Assembly (NCBI RefSeq): GCF_022662015.1
Contig: NZ_JAKMCM010000001.1
Coordinates: 124,001-188,000 of the forward strand
Origin: Aestuariivivens sediminicola
GTDB taxonomy: Bacteria > Bacteroidota > Bacteroidia > Flavobacteriales > Flavobacteriaceae
DNA: 64,000 nucleotides
Direction: 5' to 3'
Shown here: positions 36,829-46,331 of the stretch, one piece after another
Position numbering within the stretch: position 1 is the stretch's first letter
Layout of the letters: each line of letters starts with the position of its first letter
Notes under the pieces: model-generated
The model's input: only the letters and a program-made list of their open reading frames with translations
Databases searched by the model: none
What the model was told of the DNA's origin: nothing
Made by a program: the position numbers and the translations under genes

Positions 36829-37539
36829 TTACTTTCTTCGACGCGGATTTTTACCACGACCTCCTCCTTTACCCTGCTTCTTGGATAATCCAACAAGTGG
36901 AGAAAGCTCTCTTTTACCATATACTTCGCCTTTCATGATCCATACCTTAACACCTAATCTACCGTAGGTAGTATGTGCTTCTACTAAAGCATAGTCGATA
37001 TCGGCTCTGAATGTCGACAATGGAATTCGTCCTTCTTTATAGTGTTCGCTACGTGCCATTTCAGCACCGTTTAATCGACCACTGATCTGAATTTTAATTC
37101 CTTCAGCATTCATACGCATTGTAGCAGCAATAGCCATCTTTATTGCACGACGATACGAAATACGATTTTCGATTTGACGTGCAATACTTGATGCTACTAA
37201 AAATGCATCCAGTTCAGGTCTCTTGATTTCAAAGATGTTAATCTGAACCTCTTTTCCAGTAATCTTTTTAAGCTCTTCTTTTAACTTGTCTACCTCTTGA
37301 CCTCCCTTACCAATAATGATTCCAGGACGCGCCGTAGTGATAGTAACGGTTACAAGCTTAAGAGTTCTTTCAATAATTACTCTACTCACACTAGCCTTAG
37401 CCAGACGTACATGAACGTACTTTCTAATTTTATCGTCTTCGGCAAGCTTATCGCCATAATCGTCTCCTCCGTACCAGTTAGACTCCCATCCTCTGATAAT
37501 ACCTAAGCGATTTCCGATTGGATTTGTCTTTTGTCCCAT
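36829..37539 (-). CDS. rpsC: Ribosomal protein S3
   Basis: 236 residues. The KH domain spans about residues 40-110 with GXXG as IGKGGQEV, followed by the S3 C-terminal domain. A basic tail ends [10 protein letters not shown]. mRNA entry-channel protein with helicase role. 9 bp after rplV. Confidence 0.97.
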   Translation of the reverse strand: MGQKTNPIGNRLGIIRGWESNWYGGDDYGDKLAEDDKIRKYVHVRLAKASVSRVIIERTLKLVTVTITTARPGIIIGKGGQEVDKLKEELKKITGKEVQINIFEIKRPELDAFLVASSIARQIENRISYRRAIKMAIAATMRMNAEGIKIQISGRLNGAEMARSEHYKEGRIPLSTFRADIDYALVEAHTTYGRLGVKVWIMKGEVYGKRELSPLVGLSKKQGKGGGRGKNPRRRK

Positions 37540-37548
37540 ACTTCTATC

Positions 37549-37956
37549 TTAGCTTTGTGTGTTATTGTTAGATCCAACCACAAGTGTAACATGGTTAGAA
37601 CGTTTTCTAATTCTGTGCGCACGACCTTGCGGTGCTGGACGCAATCTTTTCAACATCGATCCACCATCCACTCTGATTTCCTTAACGAATAATTCAGCTG
37701 TTTCCACATCAGCATCCTCATTTTTAGCCTGCCAGTTTGCGATGGCAGATAACAATAGTTTCTCTAAACGAGCGGATGCCTCCTTTTGGTTGAACTTTAA
37801 AATATTCAGTGCATTTTCTACGCGTTCACCTCTTACTAAATCGGCTACTAAGCGCATTTTCCTCGGTGACGTAGGACAGTTATTAAGCTTAGCAAAAGCA
37901 ACTTGCTTCTTTGCTTCCTTAAGAGCGTCTGCCATTTGTTTTTTACGACTTCCCAT
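37549..37956 (-). CDS. rplV: Ribosomal protein L22
   Basis: 135 residues. Core [20 protein letters not shown] and a beta hairpin ([20 protein letters not shown]) that lines the peptide exit tunnel, a known site of macrolide resistance changes. No unusual insertion is seen in the loop. 6 bp after rpsS. Confidence 0.97.
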   Translation of the reverse strand: MGSRKKQMADALKEAKKQVAFAKLNNCPTSPRKMRLVADLVRGERVENALNILKFNQKEASARLEKLLLSAIANWQAKNEDADVETAELFVKEIRVDGGSMLKRLRPAPQGRAHRIRKRSNHVTLVVGSNNNTQS

Positions 37957-37962
37957 AGCTTA

Positions 37963-38241
37963 CTACTTTTTACCTTTGTTTTTAGCACCTGCATGCCCAC
38001 GGAATGAACGCGTTGGTGAAAATTCTCCTAATTTATGTCCCACCATGTTCTCGGTAACGTATACCGGTACAAACTGGCGGCCATTGTGAACCGCTATGGT
38101 TTGACCAACAAAATCCGGTGTAATCATACTTGCACGAGACCAAGTTTTAATCACCGTTTTTTTATTCGCTTCAACGTTAGCAGCTACTTTTCTTTCTAAT
38201 TTATAATGAACGTAAGGTCCTTTTTTTAACGATCTTGCCAT
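37963..38241 (-). CDS. rpsS: Ribosomal protein S19
   Basis: 92 residues, 30S head. [19 protein letters not shown] and [17 protein letters not shown] are typical. 3 bp after rplB. Confidence 0.97.
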   Translation of the reverse strand: MARSLKKGPYVHYKLERKVAANVEANKKTVIKTWSRASMITPDFVGQTIAVHNGRQFVPVYVTENMVGHKLGEFSPTRSFRGHAGAKNKGKK

Positions 38242-38244
38242 GTC

Positions 38245-39072
38245 TTATTTCTTTCTACGTTCTACAATATATTTATTACTTGGATTTGATTTAGAACGCG
38301 TTCTATATCCTTTTGCAGGTATACCGTTTCTCGATCTTGGATGACCTCCGGAAGCACGTCCTTCACCACCACCCATCGGGTGATCAATTGGGTTCATAAC
38401 TACAGGTCTTGTACGTGGCCTTCTTCCTAACCATCGCGTTCTACCTGCCTTACCAGACACCATTAACTGGTGATCGGAGTTAGAAACAACACCAATAGTA
38501 GCCATACATGTGGCTAGAATTAAACGTGTTTCACCTGAAGGCAATTTAATGGTTGCGAATTTACCATCCCTTGCCATTAACTGAGCAAATGCTCCGGCAC
38601 TACGCGCCATAACAGCACCCTGACCCGGACGTAATTCAACACAGGAAATAATAGTTCCCAATGGAATTTCACTCAATGGCATGGCATTTCCAATTTCAGG
38701 AGCGATCCCTTCCACACCGGAAACCACATTTTGCCCAACCTGTAATCCATTTTGAGCAATGATATATCGTTTCTCACCGTCCTGATAGTTCAGCAAAGCG
38801 ATGAAAGCCGTTCTGTTTGGATCATACTCTATCGACTTAACCTCCGCCGGAATTCCAGTTTTGTTACGTTTAAAATCGATAAGGCGATACCTTCTTTTGT
38901 GACCACCACCCATGTAGCGCATGGTCATCTTTCCTTGACTGTTTCTACCACCAGACCTTTTTTTCGGAGCTAATAAACTTTTCTCCGGCTTATCAGTAGT
39001 AATGGCGTCAAATCCATTAACTACTCTAAAACGCTGCCCTGGTGTGATTGGTTTTAATTTTCTTACTGACAT
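38245..39072 (-). CDS. rplB: Ribosomal protein L2
   Basis: 275 residues. OB fold followed by an SH3-like barrel. The conserved [20 protein letters not shown] near residues 224-243 reaches toward the peptidyl-transferase centre. 10 bp after rplW. Confidence 0.98.
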   Translation of the reverse strand: MSVRKLKPITPGQRFRVVNGFDAITTDKPEKSLLAPKKRSGGRNSQGKMTMRYMGGGHKRRYRLIDFKRNKTGIPAEVKSIEYDPNRTAFIALLNYQDGEKRYIIAQNGLQVGQNVVSGVEGIAPEIGNAMPLSEIPLGTIISCVELRPGQGAVMARSAGAFAQLMARDGKFATIKLPSGETRLILATCMATIGVVSNSDHQLMVSGKAGRTRWLGRRPRTRPVVMNPIDHPMGGGEGRASGGHPRSRNGIPAKGYRTRSKSNPSNKYIVERRKK

Positions 39073-39082
39073 TGTTGTCTAA

Positions 39083-39373
39083 TTACAAATTACTGTATAA
39101 ATCAATCATTTCACCCTCCGCCAGTTGTACAACCGCTTTTTTAACAGCGTTTGTTTTACCATGCTGAATACCCGTTTTAGTGTAACGTGTTCTTCTATCT
39201 GGACGGACATTTATTGTACGAACCTTTTCAACAGAAACCCCGTAAGCAGCCTCAACCGCCTTTTTAATTTCTATCTTGTTCGCCTTAGGATTCACTGAAA
39301 ACCAATAGCAGTTTTTCATCTCGCTATCGGCAGTCGCTTTTTCCGTTATTATAGGTTTAATTAAGATACTCAT
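39083..39373 (-). CDS. rplW: Ribosomal protein L23
   Basis: 96 residues. Tunnel-exit docking site for trigger factor and SRP. SILIKPIITEKATADSE start and NKIEIKKAVEAAYGVSVEKV core. 5 bp after rplD. Confidence 0.97.
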   Translation of the reverse strand: MSILIKPIITEKATADSEMKNCYWFSVNPKANKIEIKKAVEAAYGVSVEKVRTINVRPDRRTRYTKTGIQHGKTNAVKKAVVQLAEGEMIDLYSNL

Positions 39374-39378
39374 GGTTT

Positions 39379-40008
39379 CTATTTACTTAAATTTGATTCT
39401 ATTCCTTCTATGGCGCCTTCCAAAAGCACCAACTGATTTGCGTTTAAAATTTTGTAAGTATTTAATTCTGAGTTTGTTACAACTTCAGAACCTTTTAAAT
39501 TACGCGATGACAAATATACATTATTATTTGACCCGCCCAACACAAACAAAGATTTTTTGTTTTCAAGGTCCAGGGCCTTTAAAACTGCAGTGAAGTTTTT
39601 GGTTTTTGGCGCATCGAAATTGAAGTCCTCCAATACCAAAATGGACTTCTCACTGGCTTTCATACTCAATGCAGATTTGCGTGCTAAACGCTTCAGGTTT
39701 TTATTCAGTTTGAAACCGTAGTTTCTCGGTCTCGGACCAAACATGCGTCCACCACCTTTAAATATTCCCGACTTGATACTACCTGCTCTTGCCGTACCTG
39801 TTCCTTTCTGCTTTTTAATCTTTCGTGTACTTCCAGAAATCTCATTGCGCTCTTTAGACTTGTGAGTTCCCTGTCTCTGGTTAGCCAAATACTGCTTGAC
39901 ATCCAAATACACGGCATGATTATTAGGCTCTATAGCAAACACCTCTTTAGAAAGCTCTGCTTTTCTTCCGGTGTCTTTTCCGTTTATATCTAAAACTGCT
40001 ACTTTCAT
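39379..40008 (-). CDS. rplD: Ribosomal protein L4
   Basis: 209 residues. The open frame reaches 15 codons further, into rplC, but the family start is [15 protein letters not shown] at 40006-40008, whose ATG overlaps the rplC stop by one base (TAATG). The extended loop GTGTARAGSIKSGIFKGGG lines the exit tunnel. In E. coli L4 represses its own S10 operon; whether it does so here is unknown. Confidence 0.95.
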   Translation of the reverse strand: MKVAVLDINGKDTGRKAELSKEVFAIEPNNHAVYLDVKQYLANQRQGTHKSKERNEISGSTRKIKKQKGTGTARAGSIKSGIFKGGGRMFGPRPRNYGFKLNKNLKRLARKSALSMKASEKSILVLEDFNFDAPKTKNFTAVLKALDLENKKSLFVLGGSNNNVYLSSRNLKGSEVVTNSELNTYKILNANQLVLLEGAIEGIESNLSK

Positions 40009-40625
40009 TACTTTCTGATAATTACATAAGCGTTTTTGTGTCCAGGCACACAACCTTTAACAACCAGTAAGTTCTTTTCAGGAACCACTTTCAACACTCT
40101 TAAATTTTGAACTTTCACTTTTACACCACCCATTCTACCGGCCATTTTCATGCCTTTAAAAACTCTTGATGGATAAGATGCAGCTCCAATAGAACCCGGT
40201 GCCCTCAAACGGTTGTGCTGACCGTGAGTAGATTGTCCTACCCCGCCAAAGCCATGACGTTTTACAACACCCTGAAACCCTTTACCTTTTGAAGTTCCAG
40301 AAATATCAACAAATTCACCTTCGATGAAATGTTCTACGGTGATGGCATCACCTAATTTGTACTCCTCCTCAAAACCTTTAAATTCAACGACTTTGCGTTT
40401 TACAGAAGTACCCGCTTTTTTGGCGTGACCCAGGTCTGCCTTTGTTGCGCTTTTTTCTGTCGCGTCATCGAAACCTAGTTGCACAGCTTCATAGCCATCC
40501 ACTTCTTTGGTTCTGACTTGGGTAACGATACATGGTCCAGCTTCAATGACGGTACACGGAATATTTTTTCCGTTCTCATCGAAGATACTGGTCATACCGA
40601 TTTTTTTTCCAATTAACCCAGACAT
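40008..40625 (-). CDS. rplC: Ribosomal protein L3
   Basis: 205 residues. Early 50S assembly protein. [20 protein letters not shown] start and [20 protein letters not shown] core. Follows rpsJ only after an unusual 282-bp structured spacer, and is translationally coupled to rplD through TAATG. Confidence 0.97.
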   Translation of the reverse strand: MSGLIGKKIGMTSIFDENGKNIPCTVIEAGPCIVTQVRTKEVDGYEAVQLGFDDATEKSATKADLGHAKKAGTSVKRKVVEFKGFEEEYKLGDAITVEHFIEGEFVDISGTSKGKGFQGVVKRHGFGGVGQSTHGQHNRLRAPGSIGAASYPSRVFKGMKMAGRMGGVKVKVQNLRVLKVVPEKNLLVVKGCVPGHKNAYVIIRK

Positions 40626-40907
40626 TTTAATTTACATTTTACGATTGATGGCTTACTGTTTCTTAATTCACCATCAATCAATTATTACACTTAATTTACG
40701 TTTTCGATACCTTCCAATTCACATTGGAATACTCGAACTGACACTATAAAAACTTCAGGGACAAAATACCTTTCGTCCCTGAAATGTATTTATCCGTTTT
40801 TCCCGCGACCGCATCGGTGGGACATGCATGCCCTGAATTCGTTCCAGGGTCTTTTTTAATCTTCTACCGCCTTCCCGAATCATCTTCGGGACTTCGATAA
40901 CAGTCTG
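40626..40907 (-). other. Structured 282-nt spacer between rpsJ and rplC
   Basis: Holds at least five hairpins by eye: TTGATGG/CCATCAA, TTCCAAT/ATTGGAA, TTCAGGGAC/GTCCCTGAA, CCCTG/CAGGG and CCCGA/TCGGG. The TTCAGGGAC hairpin is followed on the minus strand by GTTTTTATAG, like an attenuator. No reading frame is supported. Confidence 0.65.
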
Positions 40908-41213
40908 TTAGACTTTTATCTCAACCTCAACACCACTTGGCAACTCCAATTTCATCAAGGCATCAATGGTTTTTGAAGATGAAGAATAAATATCCAATAA
41001 GCGTTTAAAAGAACTCAATTGGAATTGTTCTCTTGATTTTTTGTTAACGTGTGGTGAACGAAGCACAGTAAAAATTTTCTTGTGGGTTGGTAATGGGATT
41101 GGCCCGGTTACCACAGCTCCAGTACTTTTTACTGTTTTTACAATCTTATCGGCAGACTTGTCTACCAGGTTATGATCGTAAGACTTTAGTTTTATTCTGA
41201 TTTTCTGACTCAT
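40908..41213 (-). CDS. rpsJ: Ribosomal protein S10 (NusE)
   Basis: 101 residues; 30S head protein and transcription antitermination partner of NusB and Nus[21 protein letters not shown] start, [20 protein letters not shown] core. 11 bp after fusA, so it is read from the str promoter. Confidence 0.97.
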   Translation of the reverse strand: MSQKIRIKLKSYDHNLVDKSADKIVKTVKSTGAVVTGPIPLPTHKKIFTVLRSPHVNKKSREQFQLSSFKRLLDIYSSSSKTIDALMKLELPSGVEVEIKV

Positions 41214-41224
41214 GTTCTTATATT

Positions 41225-43351
41225 TTAAGCTTCAACGCCTTTAGCAGCTTTAATAACCTCTTCTGATATGTTTGAAGGTGTTTCAGCATAATGTGAAAAT
41301 TCCATAGTTGATGTCGCACGTCCTGAAGACAGGGTACGTAGCGCCGTTACATAACCAAACATTTCAGACAATGGCACATCCGCTTTCACAACTTTTGCAC
41401 CCGCTCTGTCGCTCATGTTATTCACTTGTCCTCGACGACGGTTAAGATCTCCTACGATATCACCCATATTTTCTTCAGGTGTAATAACCTCAAGTTTCAT
41501 GATAGGCTCCATGATAACAGCCTTTGCCGCTTTCGCAGCTGACCTGAATCCTAATTTCGCAGCCAGTTCGAAAGACAACTGATCTGAATCCACATCGTGG
41601 TAAGATCCATCTGTTAAGGTTACCTTCATCGCGTCTACTTCATATCCGGCCAAAGGCCCGTTTTGCATCGCCATAGTAAATCCTTTCTCAACTGAGGGAA
41701 TAAATTCCTTTGGAATGTTACCGCCCTTTATCTCAGAGACAAACTCTAATCCTGGCTTACCTTCTTCGGCCGGTTCAAGAGTAAATACAATATCGGCAAA
41801 CTTACCGCGACCACCGGATTGTTTCTTATAAACTTCTCTGTGCTCCGCACGTTGTGTAATGGCTTCCTTGTACTCCACCTGAGGCTGACCCTGATTGACT
41901 TCAACCTTGAATTCACGTCTTAAACGATCTACGATAATATCCAGGTGAAGCTCACCCATTCCTGATATAATGGTCTGTCCGGAGGCCTCATCCGTTCTCA
42001 CGGTAAAGGTTGGATCTTCTTCAGCCAATTTAGAAAGCGCCATACCAAGCTTATCGACATCTGCTTTCGTTTTAGGCTCTACCGCAATACCAATAACAGG
42101 ATCTGGGAAATCCATGGATTCCAAAACAATAGGATGTTTTTCATCAGACATGGTATCCCCTGTCTTGATATCTTTGAATCCTACTGCAGCACCTATATCT
42201 CCAGCTTCGATAAAGTCGATCGCATTCTGCTTATTAGAGTGCATTTGGTAAATACGTGAAATACGCTCTTTCTTTCCAGAACGGTTGTTCAATATATATG
42301 ATCCCGCATCCAGACGTCCTGAGTAGGCTCGGAAGAATGCCAAACGACCAACGAAAGGATCGGTAGCAATCTTAAATGCCAATGCAGAAAATGGTTCTTT
42401 GGCATCTGGTTTACGGGCTATCTCTTCTCCAGTTTCAGGATTGGTTCCTATAATGTTATCTCTATCCAATGGGGAGGGTAAATAGCGACATACGGCATCT
42501 AACAGGAACTGTACCCCTTTGTTTTTGAATGAAGATCCACAGATCATTGGAATAATGGCCATATCCATTACCGCAGCACGAAGCGCAGCATGGACCTCAT
42601 CTTCAGTGATCGAATCTTCGTCTTCCATGAACTTTTCCAGGAGATGCTCATCATAAGTAGCGACCTCTTCTATTAAAAGGGCACGGTATTTATGTGCTTC
42701 TTCTTTTAATTCCTCAGGAATTTCAATAACATCAAAAGTTGCTCCCTGGGTTTCATCGTGCCAAACTATAGCACGGTTCTTAACTAAATCGATAATCCCT
42801 TTGAAGTCTGCTTCATCTCCAATATTCAAAACAATTGGCACGGCATTGGACTTCAACATATCTTTAACCTGCTGGCAGACTCCTAAAAAGTTAGATCCCT
42901 GACGGTCCATCTTGTTAACGAACCCAATTCGAGGCACCTTATAATTGTCTGCTAGCCTCCAGTTCGTTTCAGACTGTGGTTCAACACCATCTACCGCACT
43001 AAAAAGAAATACCAAACCGTCCAATACACGTAAGGAACGGTTTACTTCAACGGTAAAGTCAACGTGACCCGGAGTATCTATAATATTAAAATGGTATCCT
43101 TTGGTTTCGTCGGTAGGCAATCCGTTCTCAAGTGGAAAATTCCATGTACATGTTGTGGCAGCAGAAGTAATAGTAATACCTCTTTCCTGCTCCTGCTCCA
43201 TCCAGTCCATAGTAGCAGCACCATCGTGTACTTCTCCAATCTTGTGAGATACGCCGGTGTAATAAAGGATACGTTCGGTAGTTGTGGTCTTTCCTGCATC
43301 AATATGTGCAGCAATACCTATATTTCTAGTGTATTTTAAATCTCTTGCCAT
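41225..43351 (-). CDS. fusA: Elongation factor G
   Basis: 708-residue translocase GTPase. G1 [19 protein letters not shown] (about 14-32), G3 [10 protein letters not shown]4 NKMDRQGS, then domains II-V ([20 protein letters not shown] in domain IV). No fusidic-acid-type change can be judged by eye. 7 bp after rpsG. Confidence 0.98.
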   Translation of the reverse strand: MARDLKYTRNIGIAAHIDAGKTTTTERILYYTGVSHKIGEVHDGAATMDWMEQEQERGITITSAATTCTWNFPLENGLPTDETKGYHFNIIDTPGHVDFTVEVNRSLRVLDGLVFLFSAVDGVEPQSETNWRLADNYKVPRIGFVNKMDRQGSNFLGVCQQVKDMLKSNAVPIVLNIGDEADFKGIIDLVKNRAIVWHDETQGATFDVIEIPEELKEEAHKYRALLIEEVATYDEHLLEKFMEDEDSITEDEVHAALRAAVMDMAIIPMICGSSFKNKGVQFLLDAVCRYLPSPLDRDNIIGTNPETGEEIARKPDAKEPFSALAFKIATDPFVGRLAFFRAYSGRLDAGSYILNNRSGKKERISRIYQMHSNKQNAIDFIEAGDIGAAVGFKDIKTGDTMSDEKHPIVLESMDFPDPVIGIAVEPKTKADVDKLGMALSKLAEEDPTFTVRTDEASGQTIISGMGELHLDIIVDRLRREFKVEVNQGQPQVEYKEAITQRAEHREVYKKQSGGRGKFADIVFTLEPAEEGKPGLEFVSEIKGGNIPKEFIPSVEKGFTMAMQNGPLAGYEVDAMKVTLTDGSYHDVDSDQLSFELAAKLGFRSAAKAAKAVIMEPIMKLEVITPEENMGDIVGDLNRRRGQVNNMSDRAGAKVVKADVPLSEMFGYVTALRTLSSGRATSTMEFSHYAETPSNISEEVIKAAKGVEA

Positions 43352-43358
43352 GTCCTAA

Positions 43359-43835
43359 TTAAAATCTAAAGTGAGAGAATGCTTTATTAGCTTCTGCCAT
43401 TTTATGCGTGTCTACTCTTTTCTTTACGGCTGCACCTTCTTCTTTGGCTGCAGCTAAAATTTCGGCCGCTAATTTTTGTGACATTGATTTTTCGTTACGC
43501 TTGCGAGCATAACCAATCAACCATTTCATGGCTGTAGAAATTTTTCGATCAGGACGGATCTGCATAGGAATCTGGAAGGTAGCTCCTCCAACACGACGGC
43601 TACGTACCTCAACGTGAGGCATCACATTTGATAATGCATCTTTCCAAATCTCTAATGCCGATTTTTCCTCATCGGTTTTTTTGGCGTCTACGATATCAAT
43701 GGCATCGTAGAACACTTTAAATGCCACGGACTTTTTACCATCCCACATCATATTGTTAACAAAACGTGTTACCAACTGATCGTTAAACCTCGGATCTGGT
43801 AAAAGAGGCCTTTTTTTCGCTTGTCTTTTTCTCAT
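43359..43835 (-). CDS. rpsG: Ribosomal protein S7
   Basis: 158 residues, initiates 30S head assembly. [19 protein letters not shown] start and [20 protein letters not shown] core. 77 bp after rpsL. Confidence 0.97.
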   Translation of the reverse strand: MRKRQAKKRPLLPDPRFNDQLVTRFVNNMMWDGKKSVAFKVFYDAIDIVDAKKTDEEKSALEIWKDALSNVMPHVEVRSRRVGGATFQIPMQIRPDRKISTAMKWLIGYARKRNEKSMSQKLAAEILAAAKEEGAAVKKRVDTHKMAEANKAFSHFRF

Positions 43836-43912
43836 GTCTTTCTGTTAAGTTGTTTGTGGTCAGTTGCTACACGTTCTCAAAAGGAAGCATAACACCCAAC
43901 TCAAACCTGTTT

Positions 43913-44287
43913 TTACTTTTTAGGGCGTTTAGCACCGTACTTAGATCTCCGTTGCGTTCTACCTTGCACACCTGCTGTATCCAAAGCACCACGAACAATA
44001 TGATATCTAACACCCGGTAAGTCTTTAACCCTTCCACCTCTAACTAATACTATCGAGTGCTCTTGTAAATTATGTCCTTCTCCAGGGATGTATGCATTCA
44101 CCTCATTACCATTGGTTAACCTTACCCTGGCCACTTTACGCATTGCAGAGTTTGGTTTCTTAGGTGTTGTCGTGTAAACACGAGTACATACGCCACGTCG
44201 TTGAGGACAAGAATGTAATGCAGCCGATTTACTCTTCTTAGTTATTTTGGCTCTTCCTGTTCTTACTAATTGTGAAATTGTTGGCAT
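43913..44287 (-). CDS. rpsL: Ribosomal protein S12
   Basis: 124 residues at the decoding centre. [18 protein letters not shown] keeps the lysine whose replacement gives streptomycin resistance, and [18 protein letters not shown] is the second conserved loop. First gene of the ribosomal supercluster, 42 bp from the promoter. Confidence 0.98.
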   Translation of the reverse strand: MPTISQLVRTGRAKITKKSKSAALHSCPQRRGVCTRVYTTTPKKPNSAMRKVARVRLTNGNEVNAYIPGEGHNLQEHSIVLVRGGRVKDLPGVRYHIVRGALDTAGVQGRTQRRSKYGAKRPKK

Positions 44288-44328
44288 AAATTATTTTATA
44301 AATTTAAAATCCTCTTCTTAGAGGGCTG

Positions 44329-44359
44329 CAAAGGTAGAAATTTAAATGAATTATTCAAA
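44329..44359 (-). promoter_or_regulatory. Promoter of the str-S10-spc-alpha supercluster
   Basis: On the minus strand TTTG (44356-44359), exactly 19 nt, then TACCTTTG (44329-44336). This is a perfect match to the Bacteroidota vegetative consensus TTTG-N19-TAnnTTTG. Confidence 0.85.
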
Positions 44360-44521
44360 CCCTTGTTCATTAATTTTTCTGGTAATCTAAAATTAAATTT
44401 CACCACTATATTATATGTCTCCTTTTTCCGTTAGTTTTACACTATAAAGTCTGACCATCGAAGTTGGACTCTAACAGTATTGAAACAATGCCATAATAGT
44501 CCGATTGAGTCCTCTTAACCC

Positions 44522-46210
44522 GTGAAAAAAATCGCTTTATTCATACTCCTTAACTGCACCCTGTTTTCTCCGGTATTACCCTGTCAAAATCTGTCGCTAA
44601 TGGTAGAGGGATACGATTCCGGAGAAACATCGCTATTGGATTCATTGGGTTATGTTAAAAAACACTTGAATTATCAGTCCATCGTCAATGAAGTTGACTC
44701 CATAAAAAGTACCTGCTACAGGTTGGGATACATTGAAACTAAACTGCAGTCACTGAGCAGACAAAATGATACCACTTTCAAAGCCAAACTTCATTTGAAA
44801 GATAAATTTCACACCATATATATATATTACGATACTTCAGTACTATCAGAGAACACCTTGGAAGCTATTAGCGTGCAAAGCAACGACAGGTATTTCGAAG
44901 TCCAATTTAAAGACATCGAAGCGGTCATGGTTTACTTAAATGCTGAAATTGCCAAAAGGGGGTACCCTTTTACCAAGTTGAAACTGACCGATATTGAAGT
45001 TGATCAGGGTACCTTAAAAGCCCGGCTTAAAATTGATAGGGATGATCAGAAGAGAACCATCGACACGATTGTCATCAAAGGGTATGAAAGATTTCCGGCA
45101 TCGTTTATCAAACACTATTTAAAAATTAAGCCCGAACAAACCTTCGACCTGGCATTACTAAAAAATAAAACTGAAAAATTAAATAACTTAAGATTTGCCA
45201 ATCAAATAAAGCCGCCTGAAATTTTATTTACCGAAGACGCAACAGCTATTTATTTATATGTGGAAAAATCCAAGAGCAATGCTTTTGATGGTTTCCTTGG
45301 TTTTGGTACCAACGAGGACGATGGCAAACTTGAGTTCGATGGTTTTCTCAACCTTGTTTTAAGCAATAATCTTAATTATGGTGAATCCTTCCGGTTATTC
45401 TATAAAAGTGACGAAAATGATCAAAAAACGTTTGAGGCCGGTATCGCTATGCCTTACCTGTTTAAGACTCCATTGGGTTTTGATATGCAATTACACTTAT
45501 TTAAACGTGATTCATCCTTTACCAATGCGAATCAATCCTATAAATTACACTATCAGATCAATCCCAAACATAACATCTATGCAGGTTATAAAACATTGAC
45601 CTCCAATAACCTGCTTTCCAACAGCATGGCCTCGATTAGTGATTTTGATGCCAATTATGTGTCACTGGGATATAACTTTATCGATCTTAGAATGAATGAC
45701 GTTCTGTTCCCAACCGACGCCATGATTACCATAGAATCGGATTTTGGAAAGCGAAAAACACCAAATGTTTCGGAATCCCAATCCAAATTCCTGGTCGACG
45801 CCATGAACCTGATTCGTATCAATAAGAGAAACAGTATTTATGCGCGTTTCAATGGAGGCGCCATACAATCGAACCAGTACCTAGAGAATGAACTGCTTCG
45901 CTTTGGCGGCATCAATTCCATTCGCGGATTTGAAGAAAATAGTCTGTATGCCAATTTATATGGTTTGATCAATACGGAATACCGATATCGATTGAGCAAT
46001 ACCATCTTTGCCCATTCCATTATTGATGTGGCCTATTTTGAAAATGATATTATAGACACTAAGGAAAAACTTTTCGGTTTTGGTGTTGGTTTCGGTCTTC
46101 TCACCAACTCCGGGCTGTTTAGGTTTGTTTACGCCAACGGGAAAAGTGAAAACCAGGGCTTTAAATTATCCAATTCGAAAGTACACCTGAGCTTAACAAC
46201 GTCCTTCTAA
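44522..46210 (+). CDS. BamA/TamA-family outer-membrane barrel protein
   Basis: 562 residues. A GTG start gives a Sec signal peptide (MKKIALFILLNCTLF, cleavage near residue 21). A periplasmic part follows with at least one POTRA-like segment (TIDTIVIKGYERFPASFIKH, about 178-197). The barrel spans from about 260 to the C-terminal Phe (LSLTTSF), with the bacterial surface antigen signature LLRFGGINSIRGFEENSLYA near 458-477. It is shorter than BamA (usually five POTRA domains), so a TamA-like or specialised insertase role is more likely; its client is unknown. Divergent from rpsL, in its own transcript. Confidence 0.82.
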   Translation: MKKIALFILLNCTLFSPVLPCQNLSLMVEGYDSGETSLLDSLGYVKKHLNYQSIVNEVDSIKSTCYRLGYIETKLQSLSRQNDTTFKAKLHLKDKFHTIYIYYDTSVLSENTLEAISVQSNDRYFEVQFKDIEAVMVYLNAEIAKRGYPFTKLKLTDIEVDQGTLKARLKIDRDDQKRTIDTIVIKGYERFPASFIKHYLKIKPEQTFDLALLKNKTEKLNNLRFANQIKPPEILFTEDATAIYLYVEKSKSNAFDGFLGFGTNEDDGKLEFDGFLNLVLSNNLNYGESFRLFYKSDENDQKTFEAGIAMPYLFKTPLGFDMQLHLFKRDSSFTNANQSYKLHYQINPKHNIYAGYKTLTSNNLLSNSMASISDFDANYVSLGYNFIDLRMNDVLFPTDAMITIESDFGKRKTPNVSESQSKFLVDAMNLIRINKRNSIYARFNGGAIQSNQYLENELLRFGGINSIRGFEENSLYANLYGLINTEYRYRLSNTIFAHSIIDVAYFENDIIDTKEKLFGFGVGFGLLTNSGLFRFVYANGKSENQGFKLSNSKVHLSLTTSF

Positions 46211-46309
46211 TCTGGTGAATACCCCCTGAACACCTGTTTCTTATCGGAAATTTTAAAATTTTAACCCTAATTTATTGTTTAATTAACATTTTATTAAGAC
46301 TTTTGACTC

Positions 46310-46327
46310 GACTAATTCAAATAATTA
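46310..46327 (+). promoter_or_regulatory. Conserved susC leader motif, copy 1
   Basis: GACTAATTCAAATAATTA ends 4 bp before the susC1 ATG. The copy at 56438-56455 differs at one base with identical spacing to its ATG. Confidence 0.6.
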
Positions 46328-46331
46328 AAAA

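Noticed and set aside
40009-40053. Upstream extension of rplD into rplC
   Set aside because: The [12 protein letters not shown] start matches L4 and overlaps the rplC stop as TAATG, a normal coupling.
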